64,000 nt of DNA. Origin: Enterobacteriaceae bacterium RIT691 (GTDB lineage Bacteria; Pseudomonadota; Gammaproteobacteria; Enterobacterales; Enterobacteriaceae). Below, piece by piece: positions 13,592-24,516 of this stretch. The translations under genes were made by a program, and so were the position numbers. Each line of letters opens with the position of its first letter. Within the stretch, counting starts at the first letter, position 1. The notes beneath the pieces are model-generated. The model did no database searches. It worked only from the letters and a program-made list of their open reading frames with translations, and was not told the DNA's origin. The stretch is from assembly GCA_009668205.1 (NCBI GenBank), contig WJYM01000012.1, forward strand, positions 1 to 64,000. Direction: 5' to 3'.

Positions 13592-14455
13592 ATGTCAGCC
13601 AAACATCCGGTGATTGCCGTAACCGGCTCCAGCGGCGCAGGTACCACCACCACCAGCCTCGCCTTTCGTAAAATCTTTGCTCAGTTGAATCTCAGCGCCG
13701 CCGAAGTAGAAGGCGACAGTTTTCATCGCTATACCCGACCTGAAATGGACATGGCTATCCGCAAAGCGCGGGATATGGGGCGCCACATCAGCTATTTCGG
13801 CCCGGATGCCAACGACTTCAGCCTGCTTGAACAAACCTTTAGCACCTATGGGCAAAGCGGCAGCGGTAAATCACGCAAGTACCTGCACACCTACGATGAA
13901 GCGGTGCCCTGGAATCAGGTGCCAGGCACCTTTACGCCATGGCAGTCCTTACCCGAACCCACTGACGTGCTTTTTTATGAAGGTCTGCACGGCGGTGTGG
14001 TCACACCGCAGCAGGACGTGGCCAGGCATGTCGATTTGCTGGTTGGCGTGGTACCGATTGTTAACCTTGAATGGATCCAGAAACTGACCCGGGATACCAG
14101 CGAGCGCGGCCATTCGCGGGAAGCGGTGATGGATTCGGTCGTCCGTTCGATGGAAGACTACATCAACTACATCACCCCGCAGTTTTCGCGCACCCATATC
14201 AACTTCCAGCGGGTACCGACGGTCGATACCTCAAACCCGTTTGCGGCCAAAGGCATTCCGTCGCTGGATGAGAGTTTCGTGGTGATCCATTTCCAGAACC
14301 TGGGCGATATCGATTTCCCCTGGCTGCTGGCGATGCTACACGGCTCGTTCATTTCTCACATGAATACATTAGTGGTGCCGGGCGGGAAAATGGGGCTGGC
14401 GATGGAGTTGATTATGACACCGCTGGTCGAGCGGTTAATGGATGCCCGGAGGTAA
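13592..14455 (+). CDS. prkB: Phosphoribulokinase-like protein PrkB
   Basis: PrkB, 287 residues from the ATG at 13592 (MSAKHPVIAV); the family is about 289 residues. It resembles phosphoribulokinase/uridine kinase P-loop enzymes, with the loop TGSSGAGTTTTS at residues 11-22 and a conserved GDSFHRY segment. No other Calvin-cycle gene is here, and the true substrate of the enterobacterial protein is not known to me. CAGGGAG upstream serves as ribosome binding site. It ends in a composite terminator and repeat module. Confidence 0.93.
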   Translation: MSAKHPVIAVTGSSGAGTTTTSLAFRKIFAQLNLSAAEVEGDSFHRYTRPEMDMAIRKARDMGRHISYFGPDANDFSLLEQTFSTYGQSGSGKSRKYLHTYDEAVPWNQVPGTFTPWQSLPEPTDVLFYEGLHGGVVTPQQDVARHVDLLVGVVPIVNLEWIQKLTRDTSERGHSREAVMDSVVRSMEDYINYITPQFSRTHINFQRVPTVDTSNPFAAKGIPSLDESFVVIHFQNLGDIDFPWLLAMLHGSFISHMNTLVVPGGKMGLAMELIMTPLVERLMDARR

Positions 14456-14460
14456 ACGGC

Positions 14461-14488
14461 AAAACCTTCTCTTATGAGAAGGTTTTTA
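14461..14488 (+). terminator. prkB terminator
   Basis: AAAACCTTCTC and GAGAAGGTTTT arms close a TTAT loop, followed by further Ts, 6 nt past the prkB stop. The stem and its flanks match the pckA terminator almost exactly (see findings). Confidence 0.92.
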
Positions 14489-14495
14489 GTGTTTA

Positions 14496-14600
14496 CTCCC
14501 TCTCCCCGTGGGGCCGCACAAGTTTGCCGGGCGGCACTGCGCTTGCACCCGCCTACAAAAACAACGTAGGCCCGGTAAGCCTCGCGCCACCGGGCATCTG
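14496..14600. repeat. Palindromic remnant followed by a two-unit REP (BIME) element
   Basis: A short CTCCCTCTCCCCGTGGGG remnant of the GC-rich palindrome family is followed from 14525 by two inverted REP-like units. The first reads GCCGGGCGGCACTGCGC and ends GCCTAC. The second begins GTAGGCCCGGTAAGCC and ends CCACCGGGC. It lies between convergent prkB and yhfA. Confidence 0.75.
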
Positions 14601-14603
14601 ACA

Positions 14604-15008
14604 CTAAGCGTCAACCACCTCAAAAGAGTGGGTGATTTTCGCCGCTTTCTCCAGCATCAGCGCCACAGAGCAATACTTCTCTGCAGACAGGTCCACCGCA
14701 CGGGAAACCGCCGCTTCTTTAAGATCTTTTCCGGTCACGATGAAGTGCAGATTAATGTGCGTAAACAGACGCGGCGCTTCTTCACGACGCTCTGACGTCA
14801 GCTTCACTTCGCAGTCCTGCACGTCGTGACGCCCTTTTTGCAGAATCGATACCACGTCGATTGCGCTGCAACCGCCGGCGGCCATCAGCACCATTTCCAT
14901 TGGGCTGGGTGCTTTATCACCCGAGTTGCCATCCATCAGAATTTGGTGGCCGGAAGCAGACTCGCCCAGGAAGGTTAACCCCTCAACCCATTTCACACGT
15001 GCTTGCAT
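14604..15008 (-). CDS. yhfA: OsmC family protein YhfA
   Basis: YhfA, 134 residues, an OsmC/Ohr-fold protein. The two cysteines of the peroxidatic pair are in AAGGCSAIDVV and EKYCSVALML. The physiological substrate is unknown. I start at the ATG at 15008 (MQARVKWVEG), preceded by CTGGAG and matching E. coli; a longer frame upstream enters the crp regulatory region. It is divergent from crp. Confidence 0.94.
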   Translation of the reverse strand: MQARVKWVEGLTFLGESASGHQILMDGNSGDKAPSPMEMVLMAAGGCSAIDVVSILQKGRHDVQDCEVKLTSERREEAPRLFTHINLHFIVTGKDLKEAAVSRAVDLSAEKYCSVALMLEKAAKITHSFEVVDA

Positions 15009-15311
15009 AGATGTAACTCCAGAGTTGCAATTTTTCTTACAGATTACGCGCACATAACAAATCTCGCAACGGAAGGCGACGTGCATCATGCTGAAGCGAG
15101 ACACCAGGAGACACGCAGCAAAAGCTATGCTAAAACAGACGGGATGCTACAGTAATACCTTGAAGTACTGCATGTATGCAGAGGACAACATTACAGGCTG
15201 CGGCATAATTCGACAGCCGACTTCCCAGGCACAGGGAAGGATACGATTGCAAAGCCAGCGGCAGTGTCGTGTCTGCCGTTGGAGACAGCTTATAACAGAG
15301 GATAACCGCGC
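15009..15311 (+). promoter_or_regulatory. yhfA-crp divergent regulatory region and long crp leader
   Basis: There is no gene in this 303-nt stretch. Between about 15100 and 15180 it closely follows the E. coli crp control region as I remember it. A -10-like TATGCT lies at 15126-15131, which would leave a leader of about 170 nt, like the E. coli crp P1 transcript. The stretch ATGCTACAGTAATACCTTG...GTACTGCATGTATGCA is kept. In E. coli this region holds autoregulatory CRP sites and Fis sites. The part from 15185 to 15290 diverges. AGAGGATAACCGCGC precedes the crp ATG. Confidence 0.6.
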
Positions 15312-15944
15312 ATGGTGCTTGGCAAACCGCAAACAGACCCTACCCTTGAATGGTTCTTGTCTCATTGCCATATTCATAAGTACCCATCGAAGAGCACGCT
15401 GATTCACCAGGGTGAAAAAGCTGAGACGTTGTATTACATCGTGAAAGGCTCTGTTGCAGTACTCATCAAGGATGAAGAAGGGAAAGAGATGATCCTCTCT
15501 TACCTGAACCAGGGCGATTTCATCGGTGAGCTTGGCCTGTTTGAAGAAGGCCAGGAGCGTAGCGCCTGGGTTCGTGCGAAGACGGCTTGTGAAGTGGCTG
15601 AAATCTCTTATAAAAAATTCCGTCAGCTGATCCAGGTAAACCCGGATATTCTGATGCGTCTCTCTTCTCAGATGGCGCGCCGTCTTCAGGTGACCTCTGA
15701 GAAAGTCGGCAACCTCGCGTTCCTCGACGTGACGGGCCGTATTGCACAAACGCTGCTGAACCTGGCGAAACAGCCTGACGCGATGACCCACCCGGACGGT
15801 ATGCAAATCAAAATTACCCGTCAGGAAATCGGTCAGATCGTGGGCTGCTCCCGTGAAACCGTGGGCCGTATTCTGAAAATGCTCGAAGATCAGAACCTGA
15901 TCTCCGCCCACGGTAAAACTATCGTGGTCTACGGCACCCGCTAA
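15312..15944 (+). CDS. crp: cAMP receptor protein, global regulator
   Basis: CRP, 210 residues, essentially identical to E. coli CRP. The N-terminal cyclic-nucleotide domain contains the phosphate-binding [15 protein letters not shown] segment. A dimerisation helix follows, then the C-terminal winged HTH with recognition helix [12 protein letters not shown]. It binds TGTGA-N6-TCACA sites; a good site is upstream of pckA in this window. The 3' flank is an ERIC element rather than a simple terminator. Confidence 0.99.
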   Translation: MVLGKPQTDPTLEWFLSHCHIHKYPSKSTLIHQGEKAETLYYIVKGSVAVLIKDEEGKEMILSYLNQGDFIGELGLFEEGQERSAWVRAKTACEVAEISYKKFRQLIQVNPDILMRLSSQMARRLQVTSEKVGNLAFLDVTGRIAQTLLNLAKQPDAMTHPDGMQIKITRQEIGQIVGCSRETVGRILKMLEDQNLISAHGKTIVVYGTR

Positions 15945-15974
15945 GCTCGTTAAACGGCGTATTGCTTCAAAAAA

Positions 15975-16097
15975 TACACACCATCATTCAGGTTGCATCA
16001 AGGCGGCAACTGAGAAAAACCCCAGGAGCTTACCCGAGTAAGTGACTGGGGTGAAAGAAGGCAGCCAACGCAGAGGCAGCCTGAAGGATGACGTGTA
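15975..16097. repeat. ERIC (enterobacterial repetitive intergenic consensus) element
   Basis: A 123-bp imperfect palindrome with the hallmark ERIC core CCCAGGAGCTTAC...GTAAGTGACTGGGGTGA. It has the outer arms TTCAGGTTGCATCAAGGCGGCAACTGAG (split here as TTCAGGTTGC and GCATCAAGGCGGCAAC) and GGCAGCC...GCAGCCTGAAGGATGACG. The ends TACACACCATCATTCAGG and CCTGAAGGATGACGTGTA are inverted repeats of each other. It starts 31 nt after crp and ends 25 nt before the chosen yhfK start. Confidence 0.93.
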
Positions 16098-16121
16098 ACG
16101 CCGTTTTTGTCTCTACCGTTT

Positions 16122-18194
16122 ATGTGGCGCAGGCTCATTTATCACCCGGAAATTAACTACGCACTGCGGCAAACCCTGGTGTTGTGTACGCCCGTGGCTA
16201 TCGGCCTGGTGCTGGGTTATCTCAAATACGGCCTGCTCTTTTCGTTAGTCCCTGCCTGTTGCAACATTGCGGGTCTGGATACGCCACACAAACGCTTTTT
16301 CAAGCGCCTGATTATCGGTGGTTCCCTGTTCGCAGGCTGTAGCCTTGCCGTTCAGCTGCTACTGGCGCATGCCCTGCCGCTTCCTCTGATCCTTACCGTG
16401 CTGGCGATGACGCTGGGCGTGACGGCTGAACTCAGTTCACTGCATGCGCGCCTGTTGCCCGCCTCGCTGATTGCCTCAATTTTCACCCTGAGTCTCGCGG
16501 GCAATATGCCGGTCTGGGAGCCGCTGCTGATCTACGCGCTCGGCACATTGTGGTATGGCTTATTCAACTGGTTTTGGTTCTGGATGTGGCGCGAGCAGCC
16601 GCTGCGGGAATCCCTGAGCCTGCTTTATCGCCAGTTGGCAGAGTATTGCGAAGCCAAGTACACGCTGCTGACCCAGCACACCGACCCCGAAAAATCGCTG
16701 CCGCCTTTACTGGCGCGTCAGCAGAAAGCAGTCGATCTGATCAGCCAGTGTTATCAGCAGTTGCACATGCTGGCCGCCAACAACAATCACGATTACAAGC
16801 GCCTGCTGCGTGCCTTCCAGATGGGTCTCGATTTACAGGAGCATATTTCCGTCAGCCTGCATCAGCCAGCCGAAGTGCAGAAACTGGTGGAACGCAGCCA
16901 CGCGGAAGCCGTGATCCGCTGGAATGCCCAGACCATCGCCGCACGACTGCGGGTGCTGGCAGATGACATTCTCTACCACCGCTTCCCCCAGCGCTTTACG
17001 ATGGACAAGCAGATTGGTGCGCTGGAAAAAATCGCCAGACAGCATCCGGATAACCCTGTCGGTCAGTTCTGCGTCTGGCATTTTGGCCGCATCGCTCACG
17101 TTTTGCGTACACAGCGGCCACTCTATCCCCGCAATCTGATGGCGGATAACCAGAAGCGTTTGCCGCTCATTCCGGCGCTGAAAAGCTATCTGTCGCTGAA
17201 ATCCCCAGCGCTGAGAAATGCCGCGCGGATTAGCGTGATGCTGAGCATCGCCAGCCTGATGGGTGCCGCCCTGCATTTGCCAAAGCCTTACTGGATCCTG
17301 ATGACAATTCTGTTGGTCACGCAAAACGGCTATGGCGCCACCCGAGTCAGGATTTTTCACCGTGCAGCAGGCACCCTGGCGGGGCTTATCATTGCGGGGG
17401 TCACGCTCCACTTCCATGCCCCGGAAGGTTATGCGCTGGCAGCAATGCTGGTTATCACCCTGGTGAGTTACCTGATTATCCGTAAGAGCTACGGCTGGGC
17501 CACGGTGGGCTTTACCGTGACGGCGGTATACACCATCCAGTTGCTGACGCTGAACGGCGAGCAGTTCATCATGGCGAGGCTTGCCGATACGCTGATTGGC
17601 TGTCTTATCGCGTTTGGCGGCATGGTCTGGCTATGGCCACAATGGCAGAGCGGACTGCTGCGCAAAAATGCCCAGCAGGCGCTGGAAGCCGATCAGGACG
17701 CCATCAGGATGCTCCTCAGCAGCGATCCGCAGGCACCCGCACTGGCTTATCAGCGCATGAAAGTGAATCAGGCGCACAATGCCTTGTTCAATTCACTCAA
17801 TCAGGCAATGCAGGAACCGGGGTTTAACGCCCATTATCTGGCGGATATGAAGCTGTGGGTGACGCATAGCCAGTTTATCGTCGAGCACATTAATGCGATG
17901 ACAACGCTGGCACGCGAGCACAACATGCTGACCGAGGATTTAGCGCAACGCTATTTGCAGTCCTGTGAAATTGCCCTGCAACGCTGCCAGCAGCGTTTAG
18001 AGTATGACGAGCCAGGCGGCAGCGGTGATGCGAATATTATGGAGTCTCAGGAGACACTGGCCCACGGGCCGTTAAGCACCGTGGAACAGCATTTACAGCG
18101 GATTCTGGGGCACCTGAACACGATGCACACCATTTCGTCGGTGGCCTGGCGTCAGCGCCCGCATCACGGGATTTGGTTAAAACGCCGGGCTTAA
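16122..18194 (+). CDS. yhfK: YhfK, FUSC/YccS-family inner membrane protein
   Basis: YhfK, 690 residues from the ATG at 16122 (MWRRLIYHPEINYALRQTL). It has two hydrophobic blocks, about residues 15-150 and 370-500, each with several membrane segments, and soluble regions after each. This is the fusaric acid resistance/YccS-like architecture, which suggests an efflux-like role, but no substrate is known. An in-frame TTG at 16107 is an alternative start; neither has a strong ribosome binding site. The leader is an ERIC element. The downstream gene argD is convergent. Confidence 0.9.
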   Translation: MWRRLIYHPEINYALRQTLVLCTPVAIGLVLGYLKYGLLFSLVPACCNIAGLDTPHKRFFKRLIIGGSLFAGCSLAVQLLLAHALPLPLILTVLAMTLGVTAELSSLHARLLPASLIASIFTLSLAGNMPVWEPLLIYALGTLWYGLFNWFWFWMWREQPLRESLSLLYRQLAEYCEAKYTLLTQHTDPEKSLPPLLARQQKAVDLISQCYQQLHMLAANNNHDYKRLLRAFQMGLDLQEHISVSLHQPAEVQKLVERSHAEAVIRWNAQTIAARLRVLADDILYHRFPQRFTMDKQIGALEKIARQHPDNPVGQFCVWHFGRIAHVLRTQRPLYPRNLMADNQKRLPLIPALKSYLSLKSPALRNAARISVMLSIASLMGAALHLPKPYWILMTILLVTQNGYGATRVRIFHRAAGTLAGLIIAGVTLHFHAPEGYALAAMLVITLVSYLIIRKSYGWATVGFTVTAVYTIQLLTLNGEQFIMARLADTLIGCLIAFGGMVWLWPQWQSGLLRKNAQQALEADQDAIRMLLSSDPQAPALAYQRMKVNQAHNALFNSLNQAMQEPGFNAHYLADMKLWVTHSQFIVEHINAMTTLAREHNMLTEDLAQRYLQSCEIALQRCQQRLEYDEPGGSGDANIMESQETLAHGPLSTVEQHLQRILGHLNTMHTISSVAWRQRPHHGIWLKRRA

Positions 18195-18202
18195 AAAACG
18201 CT

Positions 18203-18233
18203 GCCTGGCGGCGCTTCGCTTGCGCAGGCCGAC
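18203..18233. repeat. Single degenerate REP-like unit
   Basis: GCCTGGCGGCGCTTCGCTTG followed by CGCAGGCCGAC forms the usual REP stem-loop pattern, between the convergent ends of yhfK and argD. No separate terminator is obvious here. Confidence 0.5.
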
Positions 18234-18265
18234 TGAAGGTTCACCTCTCGTCGGCCGGGAAAAAA

Positions 18266-19543
<1,278 letters not shown>

Positions 19544-19558
19544 TCATGGCAAGGCGAA

Positions 19559-20122
19559 TTAACGACGGAGGAAATTTTCCAGCAGCTGATGTCCCTGTTC
19601 ACTGAGGATACTTTCCGGGTGGAACTGCACGCCTTCCAGATCCCAGTGGCGATGGCGGATCCCCATAATTTCGTCAGTGTCACTGCGAGCGGTAACCTCG
19701 AAACAGTCGGGCAACGTCGGGGGATCGATAACCAGAGAATGATAGCGGGTGACGGTCAGTGGATTATTCAGACCGAGAAACACGCCGCCGCCATTATGCG
19801 TAATGGGAGAGGTTTTGCCGTGCATCACTTTCGCGGCGCGCACAATGGTTGCGCCAAACACCTGAGCGATAGCCTGATGGCCAAGGCAGACGCCGAGAAT
19901 CGGCAGCTGACCGGCGTAATGTTGGATAACTGCCAGAGAAATGCCTGACTCACTCGGCGTGCAGGGGCCAGGCGAGATAACGATTTTAGCCGGAGAGAGC
20001 TGCGCGATGTCGTTCAGGCTGATTTCATCATTGCGCTTCACTACGACCTCGGCGCCGAGCTCGCAAAAGTACTGGTAGAGATTCCAGGTAAACGAATCAT
20101 AGTTATCAATAAGCAGGATCAT
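19559..20122 (-). CDS. pabA: Aminodeoxychorismate synthase component 2 (glutamine amidotransferase)
   Basis: PabA, 187 residues, the class I glutaminase that supplies ammonia to PabB for 4-amino-4-deoxychorismate (p-aminobenzoate, folate pathway). The nucleophile is in [11 protein letters not shown], and the catalytic His-Glu pair is in [11 protein letters not shown]. The oxyanion strand [11 protein letters not shown] is present. The length equals E. coli PabA. It lies between argD and fic, all on the minus strand. Confidence 0.97.
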   Translation of the reverse strand: MILLIDNYDSFTWNLYQYFCELGAEVVVKRNDEISLNDIAQLSPAKIVISPGPCTPSESGISLAVIQHYAGQLPILGVCLGHQAIAQVFGATIVRAAKVMHGKTSPITHNGGGVFLGLNNPLTVTRYHSLVIDPPTLPDCFEVTARSDTDEIMGIRHRHWDLEGVQFHPESILSEQGHQLLENFLRR

Positions 20123-20153
20123 GGCGGCTCCGGTGACAGCAAACCGCGCTATT

Positions 20154-20756
20154 CTACTCAGTTTCCTGGGCTTCGCTTACCACTTTAGTGAACAGACCGA
20201 TTAAGGGCTGCAAATCGCCCATCGCGCCGCTCTGATTGGCCTGGCTCCAGCTTTCCGGCGCGATATCCTGCCAGCTCAGCACATAGCCCGCGTGGATGGC
20301 CAACTGTTCAAAGAAGATCCGTTGCGCCAGCCCATTGCCTAAACGGAATGGGTGCAGCATATTGATTTCGCAGTAGTAGTGAGCAAGGCGGGCGATAAAG
20401 GCCTCACGCGGCAACCCGCTGAGCCAATCCTCTTCTTCCAAATCGCGCATCAGAGCATTGCCCTCTTTTTCAATCCACGCAAAATGGCAGAACGGCGTAT
20501 CGCCCTGATAAATATCGACTTCACGGTATTTTCCCGCCCAGTCAAACACATCCTGATAGAGCTCGTGATGAATGGCACACAGATAAGGCAAGCCACGACG
20601 TGCCGGGCCAAGCACCAGGGTTGCCGCCCGCAGGGAGGTCAGCTCGTACGCCGCCTGCTCCAACCGCTGCATCTGGTGGATGCCCAGTTTATTCCGCATC
20701 ACATTCAGCCCGGGATACAAATAAGGATCGCGGTCGTCACCCATCTTATCGCTCAT
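20154..20756 (-). CDS. fic: Fic domain protein with degenerate FIC motif
   Basis: Fic, 200 residues from the ATG at 20756 ([12 protein letters not shown]), matching the E. coli length. FIC proteins transfer AMP from ATP to target proteins with the motif HxFx(D/E)GNGRxxR. Here residues 135-146 read [12 protein letters not shown]: the histidine and the final arginine are kept, but the acidic Mg2+ ligand is Leu139 and the first arginine is Leu143. E. coli Fic departs from the consensus at the same two places. Activity is therefore uncertain. The start overlaps yhfG by 11 nt. Confidence 0.94.
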   Translation of the reverse strand: MSDKMGDDRDPYLYPGLNVMRNKLGIHQMQRLEQAAYELTSLRAATLVLGPARRGLPYLCAIHHELYQDVFDWAGKYREVDIYQGDTPFCHFAWIEKEGNALMRDLEEEDWLSGLPREAFIARLAHYYCEINMLHPFRLGNGLAQRIFFEQLAIHAGYVLSWQDIAPESWSQANQSGAMGDLQPLIGLFTKVVSEAQETE

Positions 20757-20913
20757 AGTGCCTCCGCAGCGCCTCAAGGCGATCTTTTGCCTGCGTGGCA
20801 TCAAGGGTCACTAACGGCGTGTCTACCCCTTCCAGGCGACGACTGGCCTGAAAATTGGCATTACGGGTTTTCTCCCAGAGGTGGGATTTTTGCTTATCGG
20901 TGAGCTTTTTCAT
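20746..20913 (-). CDS. yhfG: YhfG, small class I antitoxin-like partner of Fic
   Basis: A 55-residue protein starting at the ATG at 20913 ([20 protein letters not shown]) and ending HYER. GGGAGG lies 7-12 nt upstream. Its last 11 nt overlap fic. The inhibitory-helix motif of class I FIC antitoxins, (S/T)xxxE(G/N), is present as SRRLEG with Ser24, Glu28 and Gly29. It matches E. coli YhfG (FicA) in length and order. The helix is expected to lie against the Fic ATP site. Confidence 0.93.
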   Translation of the reverse strand: MKKLTDKQKSHLWEKTRNANFQASRRLEGVDTPLVTLDATQAKDRLEALRRHYER

Positions 20914-21019
20914 CTGGACCTCCCTGACGGTTTCCCGTTTGCCACAAGTATAAGCAGCAATTTCAGGTTACGCTGAGAGGCCAGACTGACGCGGACCCGA
21001 AAGCCCGCGTGGGGATAGA

Positions 21020-21601
<582 letters not shown>

Positions 21602-21871
21602 TTAAACGGGAACGGTGAAGAAAGCGAATCGCTTGATTCTAAAAGGCGATCGGCACACAGACCAGCCTTTTACTTAAGTTTACTTATCAGAAACAGTTGT
21701 AACGTAGCGGATTTTTTTTGCCCGCCCACCATAATGTGACCAATACCACGACAATAGCAGACTAATTTCCATGTTTTCAGAATAAACATTTGCCTCCGTC
21801 ACACTAATGCATAAAATCTGTGCACCGCTCGCATTGTCAATGCGTTTTACAGTTCTATTCACAGGCCAGAC

Positions 21872-23053
21872 ATGACTAACAGCAACCGCATCAAGCTCAC
21901 ATGGATAAGCTTCTTCTCCTACGCCCTGACCGGGGCGCTGGTGATCGTCACCGGCATGGTGATGGGCAATATTGCCGATTATTTCCATCTTCCCGTTTCC
22001 AGCATGAGTAACACCTTCACGTTCCTCAATGCCGGTATTCTTATCTCCATCTTCCTGAACGCCTGGCTGATGGAAATTGTGCCGCTGAAAACCCAGCTGC
22101 GCTTTGGCTTTATCCTGATGCTGCTTGCGGTTGCCGGATTAATGCTCGGTCACAGCCTGACGGTGTTCTCCGCATCCATGTTCGTACTGGGTCTGGTCAG
22201 CGGGATCACCATGTCGATTGGTACCTTCCTGATCACCCACATGTATGAAGGCCGTCAGCGCGGTGCACGTCTGCTGTTCACCGACTCCTTCTTCAGCATG
22301 GCCGGGATGATCTTCCCGATGCTGGCCGCTTACCTTCTGGCACGTACTATTGAGTGGTACTGGGTTTATGCCTGTATTGGTCTGGTCTACGTCGCCATTT
22401 TCCTGCTGACCTTCGGCTGTGAATTCCCGGTGCTGGGCAAAAAAGCAGAGCAGAGCAGCGAACCGGTAGTCAAAGAGAAATGGGGTATTGGCGTCCTGTT
22501 CCTCGCCGTGGCCGCACTTTGCTACATCCTCGGTCAGTTAGGCTTTATTTCCTGGGTGCCGGAATACGCGAAAGGGCTGGGCATGAGTCTGGGCGATGCG
22601 GGTCAGCTGGTCAGCGACTTCTGGATGTCTTATATGTTTGGCATGTGGGCGTTCAGCTTCATTCTGCGTTTCTTCGATCTGCAGCGCATCCTGACCGTGC
22701 TGGCGGGTCTGGCAACGGTGCTGATGTATCTGTTCATCACCGGTTCTCCGGAACACATGCCGTGGTTCATCCTGACGCTGGGCTTCTGCTCGAGCGCGAT
22801 CTATACCTCCATCATCACTCTGGGTTCCCTGCAGACGAAGGTTGCGTCACCGAAGCTGGTGAACTTTGTCCTGACCTGCGGCACCATCGGTACCATGCTG
22901 ACCTTCGTGGTCACCGGTCCTATCGTGGCGCACAGCGGCCCGATTGCCGCGCTGCATACCGCTAATGGCCTCTATGCCGTGGTATTTGTGATGTGCTTCG
23001 CGCTGGGCTTTGTGAGTCGCCACCGCCAGCACAGCGCGGCAGCGAATCACTAA
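21872..23053 (+). CDS. tsgA: TsgA, major facilitator superfamily transporter
   Basis: TsgA, 393 residues, a 12-segment MFS protein. The N terminus [19 protein letters not shown] and the loop [20 protein letters not shown] are as in E. coli. Sequence similarity links it to sugar/proton symporters. In Salmonella tsgA is reported as tellurite and selenite associated, but its substrate is not established. It converges on codA, and their 3' ends share a hairpin. Confidence 0.94.
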   Translation: MTNSNRIKLTWISFFSYALTGALVIVTGMVMGNIADYFHLPVSSMSNTFTFLNAGILISIFLNAWLMEIVPLKTQLRFGFILMLLAVAGLMLGHSLTVFSASMFVLGLVSGITMSIGTFLITHMYEGRQRGARLLFTDSFFSMAGMIFPMLAAYLLARTIEWYWVYACIGLVYVAIFLLTFGCEFPVLGKKAEQSSEPVVKEKWGIGVLFLAVAALCYILGQLGFISWVPEYAKGLGMSLGDAGQLVSDFWMSYMFGMWAFSFILRFFDLQRILTVLAGLATVLMYLFITGSPEHMPWFILTLGFCSSAIYTSIITLGSLQTKVASPKLVNFVLTCGTIGTMLTFVVTGPIVAHSGPIAALHTANGLYAVVFVMCFALGFVSRHRQHSAAANH

Positions 23054-23061
23054 AATGCGAA

Positions 23062-24378
23062 TTAAGCCCCTTTGCGATCGCTAAAGGGGCTATTTCTTGT
23101 AAAGAAGACCTCTTCCCCGCCGTTATCCATCTGCACCCAGGTTTGCGCCAGCTGCGTTGTCGCAATCACCCTGCCCTGACGAATTGACCAACGAACCGGT
23201 ACCTGACAGCGCACGGCCTCAAAACCATTTTCCGCAGGCAGAATAATCAGGTTGGCCGTTTTCCCAACCTCAATGCCGTAATCCTCTACGCCAAAGGTTC
23301 TGGCGCTGTTATGGGTGATCAGATTCAGCCCGTCGTTGATTTGCTGATAGCCCATCATTTGGCAGACATGTAATCCCATATGCAGTACCTGCAGCATGTT
23401 GCCGGTCCCCAGCGGGTACCACGGGTCAAAGACATCATCATGCCCGAAGCACACGTTAATACCCGCCTCCAGCAACTCTTTTACCCGGGTGATACCGCGA
23501 CGTTTCGGGTAATCATCAAACCGCCCCTGCAGGTGAATATTCACCAGCGGATTAGCGACAAAGTTGATGCCTGACATCTTCAACAAACGGAACAGGCGCG
23601 AGGTGTACGCGCCGTTATAGGAGTGCATCGCCGTAGTATGACTGGCGGTGACGCGTGCCCCCATATTCTCTTTCAGCGCCAGTGCGGCGACCGTCTCGAC
23701 GAAGCGTGACTGCTCGTCGTCAATTTCGTCGCAGTGGATATCTACAGGCCGGTCATATTTCTTCGCCAGCGCAAAGGCAATATGCAGGGATTCAACCCCA
23801 TACTCGCGAGTAAATTCAAAATGGGGTATGGCCCCGACCACGTCCGCGCCAAGCTGTAGCGCTTTTTCCAGCAGAGCCGCGCCATCGGGATAAGAGAGAA
23901 TTCCCTCCTGTGGAAAGGCGACAATCTGCAACTCAACCCACGGAGCGACCTCTGCTTTCACTTCGAGCATGGCTTTCAGCGCAGTAAGGGTCGGGTCTGA
24001 AACATCCACGTGGGTGCGCACAAACTGAATGCCGTTGGCAATTTGCCACTTCAGGGTCTTCCAGGCCCTGGCTTTCACATCCTCATGGGTCAGTAGCGCT
24101 TTGCGCTCTGCCCAGCGCTCTATCCCTTCAAAAAGCGTACCGGACTGATTCCAGTTTGGCTCCCCGGCGGTCTGGGTGGTATCCAGGTGGATATGCGGCT
24201 CAATAAACGGCGGAAGTGCCAGCCCACCCCGTGCATTAAGGACCTCCAGACTCTCGTGACGAGTTTCCCCCATAGGGGTAACTGACTGGAAGCGGCCATC
24301 TTCAATCCCCAACTGCCATAAACCCTCGCGCCCGGGCAAACGGACATTCTCGATCAACCATAGTGGTGTACTACTCAT
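23062..24378 (-). CDS. codA: Cytosine deaminase
   Basis: CodA-like, 438 residues, about 11 more than E. coli CodA. It is an amidohydrolase that converts cytosine to uracil plus ammonia in pyrimidine salvage. Metal ligands are visible: His62 and His64 in [10 protein letters not shown], the [12 protein letters not shown] segment with the catalytic glutamate, [12 protein letters not shown], and the aspartate in [24 protein letters not shown] precedes the ATG. There is no codB permease gene beside it, unlike the E. coli codBA operon. The last codons lie inside the tsgA terminator hairpin. Confidence 0.93.
   Translation of the reverse strand: MSSTPLWLIENVRLPGREGLWQLGIEDGRFQSVTPMGETRHESLEVLNARGGLALPPFIEPHIHLDTTQTAGEPNWNQSGTLFEGIERWAERKALLTHEDVKARAWKTLKWQIANGIQFVRTHVDVSDPTLTALKAMLEVKAEVAPWVELQIVAFPQEGILSYPDGAALLEKALQLGADVVGAIPHFEFTREYGVESLHIAFALAKKYDRPVDIHCDEIDDEQSRFVETVAALALKENMGARVTASHTTAMHSYNGAYTSRLFRLLKMSGINFVANPLVNIHLQGRFDDYPKRRGITRVKELLEAGINVCFGHDDVFDPWYPLGTGNMLQVLHMGLHVCQMMGYQQINDGLNLITHNSARTFGVEDYGIEVGKTANLIILPAENGFEAVRCQVPVRWSIRQGRVIATTQLAQTWVQMDNGGEEVFFTRNSPFSDRKGA
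23065..23098 (+). terminator. tsgA terminator overlapping the codA 3' end
   Basis: A nine-pair stem, AGCCCCTTT with AAAGGGGCT, closes a 9-nt loop and is followed by ATTTCTTGT. It begins 12 nt after the tsgA stop and encodes the C-terminal SDRKGA of codA on the other strand, so one sequence does both jobs. Confidence 0.75.
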
Positions 24379-24516
24379 GCTTTATCTCCCAAAGCGCCGT
24401 GCGCGGATGACCTTTTCATTTGTAGGCTAAATCTCGCACTTTTTGTACATTATTTCATCACATCAGAAAAGCCAGACATTTCCGCAACTTATAAAAATAC
24501 TGACAAATCAAATGCA

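Noticed and set aside
15088-15402. 104-codon frame across the crp leader
   Set aside because: The region matches the non-coding crp control region of E. coli, and the frame enters crp in the wrong phase.
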